Shown here: piece by piece, positions 18,333 to 27,105 of the stretch
How positions within the stretch are numbered: position 1 is the stretch's first letter
Layout: every line of letters starts with the position of its first letter
From: Pseudomonadota bacterium
Lineage (GTDB): Bacteria; Pseudomonadota; Gammaproteobacteria; Competibacterales; Competibacteraceae
Reading direction: 5' to 3'
Length of the DNA stretch: 44,544 nucleotides
Assembly: GCA_022709365.1 (NCBI GenBank)
Contig: JAKLIY010000034.1
Coordinates: 1-44,544 of the forward strand
Position numbers and translations under genes: made by a program
Notes under the pieces: model-generated
The model's database searches: none
What the model was told of the DNA's origin: nothing
Seen by the model: the letters and a program-made list of their open reading frames with translations, nothing else

Positions 18333-18368
18333 CGCTTGGAGTTCCCTCTCCCTGGAGCCGGGGAGAGG
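18333..18368. repeat. Palindromic intergenic element upstream of rnhA
   Basis: The 13-mer CGCTTGGAGTTCC (18333-18345) is followed by a hairpin with arms CCTCTCCC (18345-18352) and GGGAGAGG (18361-18368). It sits between the NDUFA9-like gene stop and rnhA. The same 13-mer recurs at 44436-44448, so it may be a REP-like dispersed repeat. With only two partial copies in the window this is a suggestion. It could also act as a terminator for the upstream gene, but no T-tract follows. Confidence 0.5.
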
Positions 18369-18376
18369 AAGAGGTT

Positions 18377-19315
18377 TTAGCTGCGCCGCGCTGCCTGACG
18401 TAAAGTATCGTAGGGATGCTCAGCAAAATGCACCGGCATAATGCCCTCGACGGAATGCGGGGTAATGCCCAGCGCTTCCAGCCCATTGCAGGAGCACACG
18501 CTGTCCACTTGCAGGGAGAGGTAATTATCCATCGTGAAGATTTTGACCGGCAGCAGGCCAAAGATTTTCGCCTGCAACTGCGCCAATGAATCGGGCAGGC
18601 CCACCACCAGCCGCTTTTTGCCCAACATCCGGGCGATGTCTTCGACAATCTCCTTAAAGGTATAAACCCGTGGTCCGCACAGTTCGTAACTCTGGCCGAT
18701 GGTCGCATCGTTTTCCAGAGCGATCTCAAAAGCCTGCGCCACATCCTCCACATAAACCGGTGCGAAGCGGCTGTTCGGACAGGCCAGTGGCAATACCAGG
18801 TTAAATTTGAGCAGACCGGCGAATTTGTTAAAGAAGTCATCATCTGGAGCGAAGATGATCGACGGTTTGAAGCAGGTCACTGCCAGGCCTTTCGCCTGCA
18901 TGATCGTCCGTTCACCTTCGCCCTTGGTGAACAAGTATTGGCTGGGTCCCTTGGCCGCATCGGCGTGCAGGGCGCTCATGTGCAGCACTCGGTTGATTCC
19001 GGTTGCTCGGCAGGCCTCCACGATCTTGGCGGGCAGTTCAGCATGGACCGTGCGGAAACCCTGATTGGGGTACTCATGCAGGACGCCGACCAGATTGATC
19101 ACCGCGTCGCAACCGGCGAATTGTTCCGCTAGCGCCTTGGAGTCGTGAATATCTGCGCAGACCAGTTCCGCGCCGGGCAACACCTCAATTTCCCGATGCC
19201 GTTGCGGATGGCGGGTCAGCACCCGGAGTGAATATCCTCGGTTAGCCAGCCGCGTCGCCAAATGCCGACCGACGAAACCTGTACCACCCAATACGCAGAT
19301 TTTTTGAATTTTCAT
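18377..19315 (-). CDS. NDUFA9-like atypical short-chain dehydrogenase
   Basis: A 312-residue NAD(P)-binding protein of the extended atypical SDR group related to complex I subunit NDUFA9. The Rossmann glycine motif CVLGGTGFVGRHLATRL is at about 7-23, DAVINLVGVLHE near 70-81 and MSALHADAAKGPSQYLFTKG near 114-133, with Tyr and Lys spaced as in SDRs (YLFTK). The C-terminal half carries PVYVEDVAQAFEIALE. The bacterial role is not settled: a quinone- or electron-transport-linked housekeeping function or NAD(P) sensing has been suggested for relatives. The ATG at 19315 lies downstream of a GAGGAG site. Confidence 0.85.
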   Translation of the reverse strand: MKIQKICVLGGTGFVGRHLATRLANRGYSLRVLTRHPQRHREIEVLPGAELVCADIHDSKALAEQFAGCDAVINLVGVLHEYPNQGFRTVHAELPAKIVEACRATGINRVLHMSALHADAAKGPSQYLFTKGEGERTIMQAKGLAVTCFKPSIIFAPDDDFFNKFAGLLKFNLVLPLACPNSRFAPVYVEDVAQAFEIALENDATIGQSYELCGPRVYTFKEIVEDIARMLGKKRLVVGLPDSLAQLQAKIFGLLPVKIFTMDNYLSLQVDSVCSCNGLEALGITPHSVEGIMPVHFAEHPYDTLRQAARRS

Positions 19316-19480
19316 ACTCTTGCCTGCTCCTCACTGTTCTTGTGCCGTCTGCGACGGAATCATCGGGATGGGGACAGACCCGGTGATTCACCCTTACAAT
19401 GGTCGCCTAGCGTGGTAATGCGTATGACGACTATTCCATAACGAAATTTACCATAGATTGTTAACGCGCTTCTCCCCGAA

Positions 19481-20311
19481 ATGGCTGCAACTCTTAAGGA
19501 TAACTCTCCATTGGAATCGATCCTGTCAACTTTGTTGTTGTATCTGGCGCTGGGAGCCTTCGCTGGCGTCATGGCTGGGCTGCTCGGCGTGGGCGGCGGC
19601 CTGATCATCGTGCCGGTACTGGCCTGGATTTTCCATATCCAGCAGGTCAATGACGCCATCATCATGCATCTGGCGATTGGCACCTCGTTGGCGACGATTG
19701 TCGTCACCTCAATCTCTTCGGTTCGCGCCCATCATCAGCATGGGGCCGTGCTATGGCCGACGGTGTGGCGACTGACGCCCGGCATTGTGATCGGCGCCTG
19801 GGTGGGAGCAGCGATTGCTGACGCTCTCCCCAGCGCGGTGCTGACTAAGGTCTTTGCCGTGTTTGTGTTGACCATTTCGGCGCAGATGGCCTTTGGGGCG
19901 AAGCCCGCCCCGCATCAGGAATTGCCGGGGACGGCGGGTATGGCGCTCGCCGGTGGCGTCATCGGTGTCGTATCCGCGATTGTCGGCATTGGCGGTGGCT
20001 CGCTGACCGTCCCGTTCCTGAACTGGTGCAACATCTCGATTCGCCAGGCCGTAGCCACCTCCGCCGCCTGTGGCCTGCCCATCGCCCTGGCCGGAACGCT
20101 GGGCTTTATCGTGACGGGTTTGAATACGCCGGATCGGCCCGCCTGGAGTCTAGGGTATATCTACGGCCCGGCGCTGGTTGGAGTTGCTATAGCTAGCATG
20201 TTGACTGCACCGCTGGGCGCCCGGTTGGCCCATACCTTGCCAACCGGCATGTTGAAAAAGGTTTTCGCCATTTTCTTGGCGGTCATCGGCGCCCGGATGT
20301 TACTCACCTAA
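19481..20311 (+). CDS. TauE/SafE-family sulfite/anion permease
   Basis: A 276-residue polytopic membrane protein with two repeated halves, each beginning with a glycine-rich segment: AGVMAGLLGVGGGLIIVPVL near 28-47 and IGVVSAIVGIGGGSLTVPFL near 165-184. This is the TauE/SafE (DUF81) hallmark. Relatives export sulfite, sulfoacetate or other organic anions; the substrate here cannot be told. The ATG at 19481 has no good ribosome binding site. A TTG at 19511 with AAGGA about 10 bases upstream would give a product 10 residues shorter that begins just before the first helix. It converges with the prsT-like gene 10 bases away. Confidence 0.88.
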   Translation: MAATLKDNSPLESILSTLLLYLALGAFAGVMAGLLGVGGGLIIVPVLAWIFHIQQVNDAIIMHLAIGTSLATIVVTSISSVRAHHQHGAVLWPTVWRLTPGIVIGAWVGAAIADALPSAVLTKVFAVFVLTISAQMAFGAKPAPHQELPGTAGMALAGGVIGVVSAIVGIGGGSLTVPFLNWCNISIRQAVATSAACGLPIALAGTLGFIVTGLNTPDRPAWSLGYIYGPALVGVAIASMLTAPLGARLAHTLPTGMLKKVFAIFLAVIGARMLLT

Positions 20312-20321
20312 ATATTCCAGT

Positions 20322-23300
20322 TCAATTTTTCAAGCTCTCCAACAACTGGTGCGCTTCTTCCTGCTCGGGGAACCCGGTAACACCGGCCAGTTTCGCCAAT
20401 TCCTGCCGGGCGGCATCCTTGCGGCCCAGTTTGGCGTAAGCTGCCGCCAGGTGATAGCGCACCGAGGGTTGTTGCGGCAGCTTGTCCGCCGCCTTCTGCA
20501 ACAACTCCAAGCCCCGCCCTGCTTCACCGCGCTGTACCAGGATCCAGCCCAGCGTATCCGCCACTTCCGGATTATCCGGCGCTTTGTCGTGTGCACGCTC
20601 AGCATAGCGCAGCGCGCGGGCGTCTCCCGTCTCGTAATAGAACCAGGCCAGATTGTTCAGAATCACCCCGTTATCCGGCAACTGCTCGGACAACTTCTCA
20701 TACTCGGCGATAGCGTCCGGCTTGCGGTTCGATTCCTGGAGATACATCGCATACTGCAACCGCGCCTGGTGATCTTTCGGTTCGCTGGTCAGCCATTGCT
20801 GCAACGTTGCCAGCGCCGGTTCCCGCTCGCCCGCTTGCCACTGGGCGTTCGCCAGTCGCACCGCCGTCTGGCTGTTCGGGGTCTTGGCGTAGGCAGCCTG
20901 ATAGGCCGTCACTGCCGGCGCAAACTCCTTCTGCCGCAAGTGCAAATCCCCTTCCAGCACATAGCCGGTTACCTGATCCGGATACAGCGTCTGAATGCTG
21001 CGGATGCCCTTCAGCGCGCCTTCGAACTGCTGGTCCTGTTGCTGCAACTGTACCTTGGCGACCAGTGCTGGCAGATAGTTGCTCTGGATCGCCAGCGCCT
21101 TGTCCAGTGATGCCGCCGCCGCTTTTACGTCCTTGGTTGTGCCCTGCGCCATGGCCGCCAGATACCAGGGTTCCGGGGACTGCGGTAACAGTGTCGCCAA
21201 TTTCTGGAAACTAGTCACTGCATTAGCGGTCTCGCCACTATTCGCCTGGGTGAGGCCCAGTGCCCGCACAACGCGCGGATCGTTCGGCTGGGCCGCCGCC
21301 AGTTTCTTCACCGTTGTCAGCGCCTTGGCCCGGTCGCTGCGCGTCGCATACTCCTGGGCCAGCGCCAGGCCGGTCTCGACCGAATTCGGCTGCCGGCTCC
21401 AGGCTTGTTCCAGCAAGCGCAACGATTCATCGGTGCGTCCGAGCAGCGCGGCTAGCCGCATCAGGGCTGCGAGGTTGTCCGGATTGCGCTCCAGAATTTG
21501 CCGGTAGCGCAGTTGCGCACCCGTCCGGTCGCCGGCCTTGACCTCCAGCGTCGCCAGATTCATTTGCGCCGGGATATGGTCCGGCTTCAATCTCAACGCT
21601 TGCTCAAATGCGGTCCGCGCCGGGGCGTCCTCGCCCTTGGCCAGATAAACCGCGCCCAACAAATTAAATGCGCCCGGTTCGTTAGGCCGCTTTTCGGTCA
21701 GTTCCCGGGCCGCGGCGAGGGCTTTGTCGAATTCCTTCTGCTGGAGATAGGCCTGCACCAACAGCGTGTCGGCTTGTTGCAGACCGCGATCCAAGGTCAC
21801 TGCGTCAGCGCTATCCGATCCTTCCCGTTTCGCCAGCCGTTCGTATTCGGCGATAGCCTCTTCCCGTCGGCCCAGGCGCTGCAATTCCGCCGCCAGCCGG
21901 GTGCGCACCTGTGCATCGTCCGGGTGCGCCGTCAGCCAGTCGCGCAGGGTCTTCAATGCGCCTTCATTATCGCCCGTCACCTGCAAAGCCCCGGCCAGCA
22001 TCAGCACCGTCTGACTGTCGGGTGTCCTGGCGTAAGCGGCTCGATAAGCGGCCAGCGCCTTGGTGAAATCCTTTTGCCGCACATAGAGATTGCCTTCCAG
22101 CCGGTAGCCGATATTCAGATTGGGAAATTGCTGTTGCAGCGCCTTGGCGCCGGCCAGCGCTTCCTTGAATTTCTCTTGCTGGGACTGCAATTCGACCCGC
22201 GCCACCAGCGAGGGCAAGTAGTCGCCCTGAATAGCCAGCGCCTTGTTGATGGCGACCGCCGCGTCCTTGAAATTCTGGGACCGGGCCTGGGTCAACGCGA
22301 TCAGGTGCCAGGGTTCCGGAGATTGCGGTTGCAATTCCGCCAGCTTGCGAAACGCCTTGACCGCGTCGTCCGGTCGACCATCCGCCAGCAGCGCCAGACC
22401 CAGTGCTCGTTCTGCGGCGGGATGATTGGGATTGGCTGCTTCCAGACCACGGGCGACGTTCGCGGCTTTCAGATTCAGCCCGGCAGCCTGGTATTGACCG
22501 ATCAGCGCCAGACCGGCTTCCAGCGAGGCCGGATTCTTATCCCAGGCCTGCTCCAGCCAGCGCAACGTCTGCTCCGTCTGTCCTGCCTGCTCAGCCAGCC
22601 CGGCCAGCCGCAGCAACGCACCGAGGTTGCCCGGTTCCTTGGCGATGACCTTCTCATATAGCGCCTGGGCGGCGCTGCGATTGCCTGCCTTGATCTCCAG
22701 CAATGCCAGATTCAGCGTTGGGGTGGTGAAATCCGGGTTCAGCCTCAGCGCCTGGTCGAATTCGCGCCGGGCCTTGTCGTCTTCGCCTTTAGCCAGATAC
22801 GCCCCGCCAAGGAGATTGCGAGCGACCGGATCGTTTGGTTTCTTTTTCACCAGTTCACTGGCCGCGGCGATGGCCTTGTCAAATTCCTTCTGCTGTAGAT
22901 AGGCTTGTACCAGTAGTAGATCGGCCTGCAAGACGTCCTGGCCGAGATCGACCAGTCCTTGCAGTTCGCGAACCGCATCGTCCGCCTTGCCCTCGCTCAA
23001 CCGCGACAGCGCCAGTTGGGTGCGGATATTGGCGGCGTCCGGGGCGATCTGGGCGGCTTTTTGCAGGTATTCGGAACCCTTGGCGTACTCGCGGGCTTGC
23101 AGGTAGGCACTGCCGAGCAAGGCGAGCAACTGTGCGTCATTGGGCGTCTGGGCCAGCGCCGGAATCAGTGTGTCGATGGCGGGGCGCGGCTTTTCGAGTT
23201 TGAGTTGGGCAGCGGCCAGCAGCAAGCGAGCGGGTAGATAGCCCGGCAGGCGGCTAACGAATGACGTCAAATACTGCTCTGCCAGCGCGAGATTACCGAG

Positions 23301-24269
23301 TTCGTAGTTGATGGAGCCGAGCAGGAACAAGCTGCCGGGATGGTCAGGGGCGACTTTGACAACCTGCAGCAGCGCATCCTGTGCCGCAACCAGCTCTTTC
23401 TTCTGGAACAGCAGGCTGCCGCGCAGATAATTTGCCTCGGGCAGGTTCGGCTGGCGCTGGCGCACTGCCTCGACATCGGCCAGCGCTTCCTCCTGCTTGC
23501 CCTGGCCGATCAGAATTTCCGCCCGTTCCAGCAGGGCTGCCGCATTCTGGGGTTGCCGTTCCAGAATTTGCTGCAGGGCTTTCAACGCTGCCGGATCGTC
23601 ATTCTGCAGGCGATGCAGTCGCACCTTGACGAACCAGGGGCGGACATCGTGCGAATCCCGTTCGCTGGCCTTGCTGGCGAAGGCTTCCGCCTCACTGTAA
23701 TTTCGGTTGACCAGCGCCAGTTGGCTCATGCCCAGCAGCGCATCGGGAGCGTCCGGTAGCAACTTCAGCGCTTGGTCAAAGCTACTCTTGGCAGCGTCGG
23801 GCTGACCCAATCCCAAGGCGGCGAGTCCGTGGAGCGCCAGCAGCGTCCCCTGAAGCGCCGGTGGATCGGTCGTTTCCGGGATGAGTTCCAGTACCTTCGG
23901 ATTCTGGCCTTGTAGCAGATACGCCCGCGCCAATGGCAGCAGCCAGATGTCGCGTGCGGCGCCCAAATCGCGGGTGCGCTGCAATTCCTTCTCGGCAAGC
24001 GCGCCGTTGCCGGTTTCTACATAGATTTGCCCCAGCAGTAACCGGGCGTCACGGTTCTCCGGGTTTTTCTGAAGGGCGTTCTTGAGTTCAATGACGCTGG
24101 CTGACAATTCCTGCTTGGCCTGGTGTTCCCTGGCCCGCTGGACATGCTCGACATCCGTAGTGCGATCACCGCAACCGGCTAGGCCCGTGATGATGCCGAC
24201 TCCCAGACAACTGCCGAGCGCCAAGGCGCGTAACGGGAAGGTCGATAAATGGCGAAATTGAAATTGCAT
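20322..24269 (-). CDS. prsT: Giant TPR-repeat lipoprotein, PrsT-like (PEP-CTERM/EPS associated)
   Basis: A 1315-residue outer-membrane or periplasmic TPR solenoid. The start at 24269 gives a lipoprotein signal peptide with lipobox L-A-G-C at Cys33. A GAGGGG site lies 10 bases upstream, overlapping the stop of the ATPase gene. The first ~100 residues (ASVIELKNALQKNPENRDARLL and the following LGQIYVETGNGALAEKEL) match the PEP-CTERM-system TPR lipoprotein PrsT, usually about 900 residues. This one is about 400 longer because residues ~455-838 are repeated at ~839-1222 with an offset of 384 codons. PrsT genes accompany exosortase/exopolysaccharide loci. No exosortase is visible in the window, so the secretion role is inferred from the family. 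Confidence 0.8.
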   Translation of the reverse strand: MQFQFRHLSTFPLRALALGSCLGVGIITGLAGCGDRTTDVEHVQRAREHQAKQELSASVIELKNALQKNPENRDARLLLGQIYVETGNGALAEKELQRTRDLGAARDIWLLPLARAYLLQGQNPKVLELIPETTDPPALQGTLLALHGLAALGLGQPDAAKSSFDQALKLLPDAPDALLGMSQLALVNRNYSEAEAFASKASERDSHDVRPWFVKVRLHRLQNDDPAALKALQQILERQPQNAAALLERAEILIGQGKQEEALADVEAVRQRQPNLPEANYLRGSLLFQKKELVAAQDALLQVVKVAPDHPGSLFLLGSINYELGNLALAEQYLTSFVSRLPGYLPARLLLAAAQLKLEKPRPAIDTLIPALAQTPNDAQLLALLGSAYLQAREYAKGSEYLQKAAQIAPDAANIRTQLALSRLSEGKADDAVRELQGLVDLGQDVLQADLLLVQAYLQQKEFDKAIAAASELVKKKPNDPVARNLLGGAYLAKGEDDKARREFDQALRLNPDFTTPTLNLALLEIKAGNRSAAQALYEKVIAKEPGNLGALLRLAGLAEQAGQTEQTLRWLEQAWDKNPASLEAGLALIGQYQAAGLNLKAANVARGLEAANPNHPAAERALGLALLADGRPDDAVKAFRKLAELQPQSPEPWHLIALTQARSQNFKDAAVAINKALAIQGDYLPSLVARVELQSQQEKFKEALAGAKALQQQFPNLNIGYRLEGNLYVRQKDFTKALAAYRAAYARTPDSQTVLMLAGALQVTGDNEGALKTLRDWLTAHPDDAQVRTRLAAELQRLGRREEAIAEYERLAKREGSDSADAVTLDRGLQQADTLLVQAYLQQKEFDKALAAARELTEKRPNEPGAFNLLGAVYLAKGEDAPARTAFEQALRLKPDHIPAQMNLATLEVKAGDRTGAQLRYRQILERNPDNLAALMRLAALLGRTDESLRLLEQAWSRQPNSVETGLALAQEYATRSDRAKALTTVKKLAAAQPNDPRVVRALGLTQANSGETANAVTSFQKLATLLPQSPEPWYLAAMAQGTTKDVKAAAASLDKALAIQSNYLPALVAKVQLQQQDQQFEGALKGIRSIQTLYPDQVTGYVLEGDLHLRQKEFAPAVTAYQAAYAKTPNSQTAVRLANAQWQAGEREPALATLQQWLTSEPKDHQARLQYAMYLQESNRKPDAIAEYEKLSEQLPDNGVILNNLAWFYYETGDARALRYAERAHDKAPDNPEVADTLGWILVQRGEAGRGLELLQKAADKLPQQPSVRYHLAAAYAKLGRKDAARQELAKLAGVTGFPEQEEAHQLLESLKN
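20604..22907 (-). repeat. Tandem 1152-bp intragenic duplication in the TPR lipoprotein
   Basis: Two consecutive units of about 1152 bp (384 codons) lie in the same frame; boundaries are approximate. The offset was fixed from the shared segment encoding LLVQAYLQQKEFDKA, whose common TTCCTTCTGCTG core starts at 22884 in the first copy and 21732 in the second. Shared landmarks follow in the same order in both copies: NLLG-YLAKGED, EQALRL/DQALRL, LLPQSPEPW/LQPQSPEPW, NKALAIQ/DKALAIQ and AYRAAYA/AYQAAYA. The copies have diverged clearly at protein level, so the duplication is not recent. Confidence 0.85.
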
Positions 24270-24273
24270 ACGT

Positions 24274-26943
24274 CTAATACCCCTCAAACGTAAACCGCAC
24301 TGAGCCAATCGCCAGCGTATCGCCCGTGGCTAACGCCAGCACTTCGTTAGTGGCCAGCCCATGACAGCCGACCCGCACCGATCCCGACGCCGCCAGGTTC
24401 TGCAACCAGTACATACCGTCCCGGAACAGTAGTTCGGCATGATGCGGCCTCACGTCCGGGGCGTTGAGGCGTAAACCGTCCTCCGGGGAGTTGCCGATCG
24501 GCAACCACTTCGGCACATAGTAGTGGACGATTTGTTGGCTGGCGTGATCGTCGCGTTCGAAACAGGCGTACAACAGCGCGCCCGGATTGCCGACCCCGTT
24601 CAGTTCCGCCACCCGATCCTGCATATGTAGGAGGTGCAGGTAACGGTTGCGAAGATTCGCCCGCAAAGCGTTATTGTCAGCCTGCTGGTCGCGCTGGCGC
24701 AGCACCTCGACCAGGTCCAGCAGATAGCGGCCGAACCGATCACGCGGTTCCTGGGGATCCCAGCCCAGCGCCTCGCGCTCCCCCTTGCGATCCCAGGCCA
24801 GGGACAGCTTTAAACGGTACAAATCGCAAACGTCCAGTACATCCCCAGTGTCCAGCGCTTCCCAGCGTCCACGCTCCAGTCGCTGGCCATTGCGTCCAGT
24901 GTAGGTATGCCCTTGGTCACTGGCCGCCATCAGTACCAACTGATCGCCCAGCGCACACACCACGCAATGCAACCGGGAAATACGGCTGTATTTGGACACC
25001 AAGCCCAAAGTGAAATCACCAAAACCGGTGCCGGCCACGGCGCTTTGCCGACCGAAGACCATAAACGGGCGCGAGACCAGTTCGATGCGCGTCGGTGCCT
25101 GAGCCGGATCAGCCGCCAGCAGCAGCGCCCGCGTCAACGGCGTACCGCGACTGAGCGTCTGCTCGTGAGCCGTGCGCAGATGGTGAGTCTGCTCGGGATG
25201 CTCTTCCAGCTCCAGTGGCAAAGTGTAACTCAGGGTCCCTCCCCCCTCCAGCAACCATGTGCCAGCATCCGGTTCACTGAGGGAATCCGGCCAGAATCGG
25301 TCAGCACCCGGTCCGGCGCTGGCCACCGCTGGCGAGCGATCCGGTTCACTTCCGGTTAAATCCAGATGTATTTCCAGTCGGTTACCGTAGACAGACCATT
25401 CCCCGCGATGGTCGCAGAGTTCGAGTTCCAGCCATAGCGTGGTCGGCGCGTTGTGAAGACAACGGTAGTGCAAATACACCGGATGGGCGTCGCGACCATC
25501 CAATAACCGAATGGGTGACGCCTGTCCGTCATGGGTGAAAGCCAGGTCAGGACTGTGCAGACGCAAACGGATTTCCCGGTACAGCCACCAAGTTGGATTA
25601 ATCAGCAAGGCGCAGAGTATTCCTTCCCGTCCCGGCGGCATCATCGTAACTGTCGCCAGGCTGACCAACATCGGTTGCCGGGTTTCCTGTAACCGGGCCA
25701 TTCGCTGTTCGCATTCTGCCATCCGCACAGGATCGCTACCCTGCAACAGTCGTAAATAATAGTTACGAAAATGCTGCAACCCTTCCTGATCCTGGGTTTC
25801 CTTACGATCCTGCTTGACGCCCAGATCGGTCAGCAGATGAGTGAACTCGCGCAGCGGCGGCGTTGGCATCGGCTGGCGCAATTCGGCATGGTCTGAAACC
25901 GGGGCGCTGGTCGGCGTGACGGGAGTTTCCTCTTCGACCCGTTCAGTCAGTGGCTCAATTGCAGGAAGAATCGCCGACTCTGACTCCGACACATTGTTGG
26001 TATCGGTCTTCAGCGTTTCCTCGAGATCGAAATCGAACCCCAAGCCTAGATCAGGGAAATCCACATTAAAGTGATCTTGATCAGCGGCTGGTGCCACGGC
26101 TTCGTTCTGGAGGGTGGCAACCTGCACAGAGGGTTGGAGAGGTTCGCTGAGAAAGCAGCTTTTGGCAGCTTCATCGACCAGCGTTGGCGTCAGTTCGCTG
26201 CCCAGTTCCAAACCTGCAAATAGCAGCATCGTATCGCACAGCATGACGATGGCGCGTGGAACCCCCTGGCAGTACTGGATAATACGCTCGATCACCGCCG
26301 GCGAGGGCGATTTGCCGTCCCAGTATTGGGCGGTCTCAAACTGATGACGGACAAACGAAGCGGTCTCCGTATCGTTCAGCGGACCGAGGCGACAACGGGT
26401 CGTGACGCTGGTCTGGAATCGATGCAGTTCAGGCTGGCGCAGTTTACCCTCGATATCCGGCAACCCGGCCAGCACGACCTGCAGGCGCTGGGCGGGAATC
26501 GCTGGCATTTCTACGAAGTCATACAGACGGCGCAGTACGCCAATGCGTAGATGGTGCGCATCGTCAATCAGCAGGGTGATGATCTGATTGCGGCGTGCGC
26601 AGGCAGCCAGCGCATCCAGCAGGAGCCGGCTTTGCTGCCCGGCATCCAGATGCTCCGCAGGCAATTCCAGACTGGCGCTCAGGTAATTGAGGATATCGGG
26701 AAAATCGAGGCTGGCGTTGGTCAGCAAGATAAAACGGATGTCATCAGCCTCCATCATGCAACGACGCAGCAGGAGCGTCTTGCCGACGCCAGCCTCCCCG
26801 GTTAAAAGAATAATCCCCCGCCGCTCCCGAAGACCGTCCAGAATCTCCGCGCAAGCCGCATCGAACAGCGCGTTATGATAAAAACGCCGAGGTTCCTTCC
26901 CTTTGAAAAGTGGATGGTTAGATTCGGTGCTGCTGGTGCGCAT
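24274..26943 (-). CDS. AAA ATPase with two C-terminal FHA domains
   Basis: An 889-residue cytoplasmic-looking protein with no signal peptide. Residues 1-265 form an ExeA/GspA-like AAA domain: Walker A GEAGVGKT (49-56), Walker B TLLIDDAHH (123-131), sensor-like VVLAGLPDIEGKL, and an arginine-rich CQGVPRAIVMLCD segment. Residues 270-360 are an acidic, low-complexity linker. Residues 390-535 look beta-rich and are unassigned. An FHA domain lies at about 626-715, with GR (631-632) and SRISRLH (653-659) for phosphothreonine binding. A second, degenerate FHA-like domain occupies about 812-888 and lacks the GR arginine. It starts with a GGGAGGGG site and ends 4 bases before the lipoprotein gene, so the two form an operon. 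ExeA-type ATPases serve secretion and XrtA/PEP-CTERM loci; the FHA fusion is unusual. Function is inferred only. Confidence 0.75.
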   Translation of the reverse strand: MRTSSTESNHPLFKGKEPRRFYHNALFDAACAEILDGLRERRGIILLTGEAGVGKTLLLRRCMMEADDIRFILLTNASLDFPDILNYLSASLELPAEHLDAGQQSRLLLDALAACARRNQIITLLIDDAHHLRIGVLRRLYDFVEMPAIPAQRLQVVLAGLPDIEGKLRQPELHRFQTSVTTRCRLGPLNDTETASFVRHQFETAQYWDGKSPSPAVIERIIQYCQGVPRAIVMLCDTMLLFAGLELGSELTPTLVDEAAKSCFLSEPLQPSVQVATLQNEAVAPAADQDHFNVDFPDLGLGFDFDLEETLKTDTNNVSESESAILPAIEPLTERVEEETPVTPTSAPVSDHAELRQPMPTPPLREFTHLLTDLGVKQDRKETQDQEGLQHFRNYYLRLLQGSDPVRMAECEQRMARLQETRQPMLVSLATVTMMPPGREGILCALLINPTWWLYREIRLRLHSPDLAFTHDGQASPIRLLDGRDAHPVYLHYRCLHNAPTTLWLELELCDHRGEWSVYGNRLEIHLDLTGSEPDRSPAVASAGPGADRFWPDSLSEPDAGTWLLEGGGTLSYTLPLELEEHPEQTHHLRTAHEQTLSRGTPLTRALLLAADPAQAPTRIELVSRPFMVFGRQSAVAGTGFGDFTLGLVSKYSRISRLHCVVCALGDQLVLMAASDQGHTYTGRNGQRLERGRWEALDTGDVLDVCDLYRLKLSLAWDRKGEREALGWDPQEPRDRFGRYLLDLVEVLRQRDQQADNNALRANLRNRYLHLLHMQDRVAELNGVGNPGALLYACFERDDHASQQIVHYYVPKWLPIGNSPEDGLRLNAPDVRPHHAELLFRDGMYWLQNLAASGSVRVGCHGLATNEVLALATGDTLAIGSVRFTFEGY

Positions 26944-27033
26944 AACCCCTCCCGCCAGTCGCCTACCTGCAAGTTTACACCCTTATGCTAATCCCGACAG
27001 TCCCCGTGAGTTCCGTGCGCGGCTTCTTCAGGT

Positions 27034-27042
27034 TGCTATACT
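27034..27042 (+). promoter_or_regulatory. Extended -10 promoter element ahead of the UbiB-like gene
   Basis: TGCTATACT matches the extended -10 pattern TGnTATAAT at 8 of 9 defined positions. There is no good -35 at the right distance, which is acceptable for extended -10 promoters. Transcription would start near 27049. That makes the TTG at 27046 an unlikely translation start and favours a later one. Confidence 0.45.
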
Positions 27043-27105
27043 ATTTTGACACTGGCGGACGCATCGACCGCCCCCCACTTTCGGAACCCGCTCCCGCGCC
27101 GTCGC

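Noticed and set aside
21498..22661. 387-codon plus-strand frame inside the TPR lipoprotein gene
   Set aside because: It is antisense to TPR repeats, repeated Gln/Arg/Leu patterns mirror the repeats, and no start signal is seen.
20604..22907. CRISPR-like or satellite repeat array
   Set aside because: The repetition is protein-coding TPR sequence plus one large duplication, without short identical repeats and spacers.
27046..27105. TTG start for the UbiB-like protein
   Set aside because: It overlaps the expected transcription start of an extended -10 promoter and adds a non-conserved stretch.
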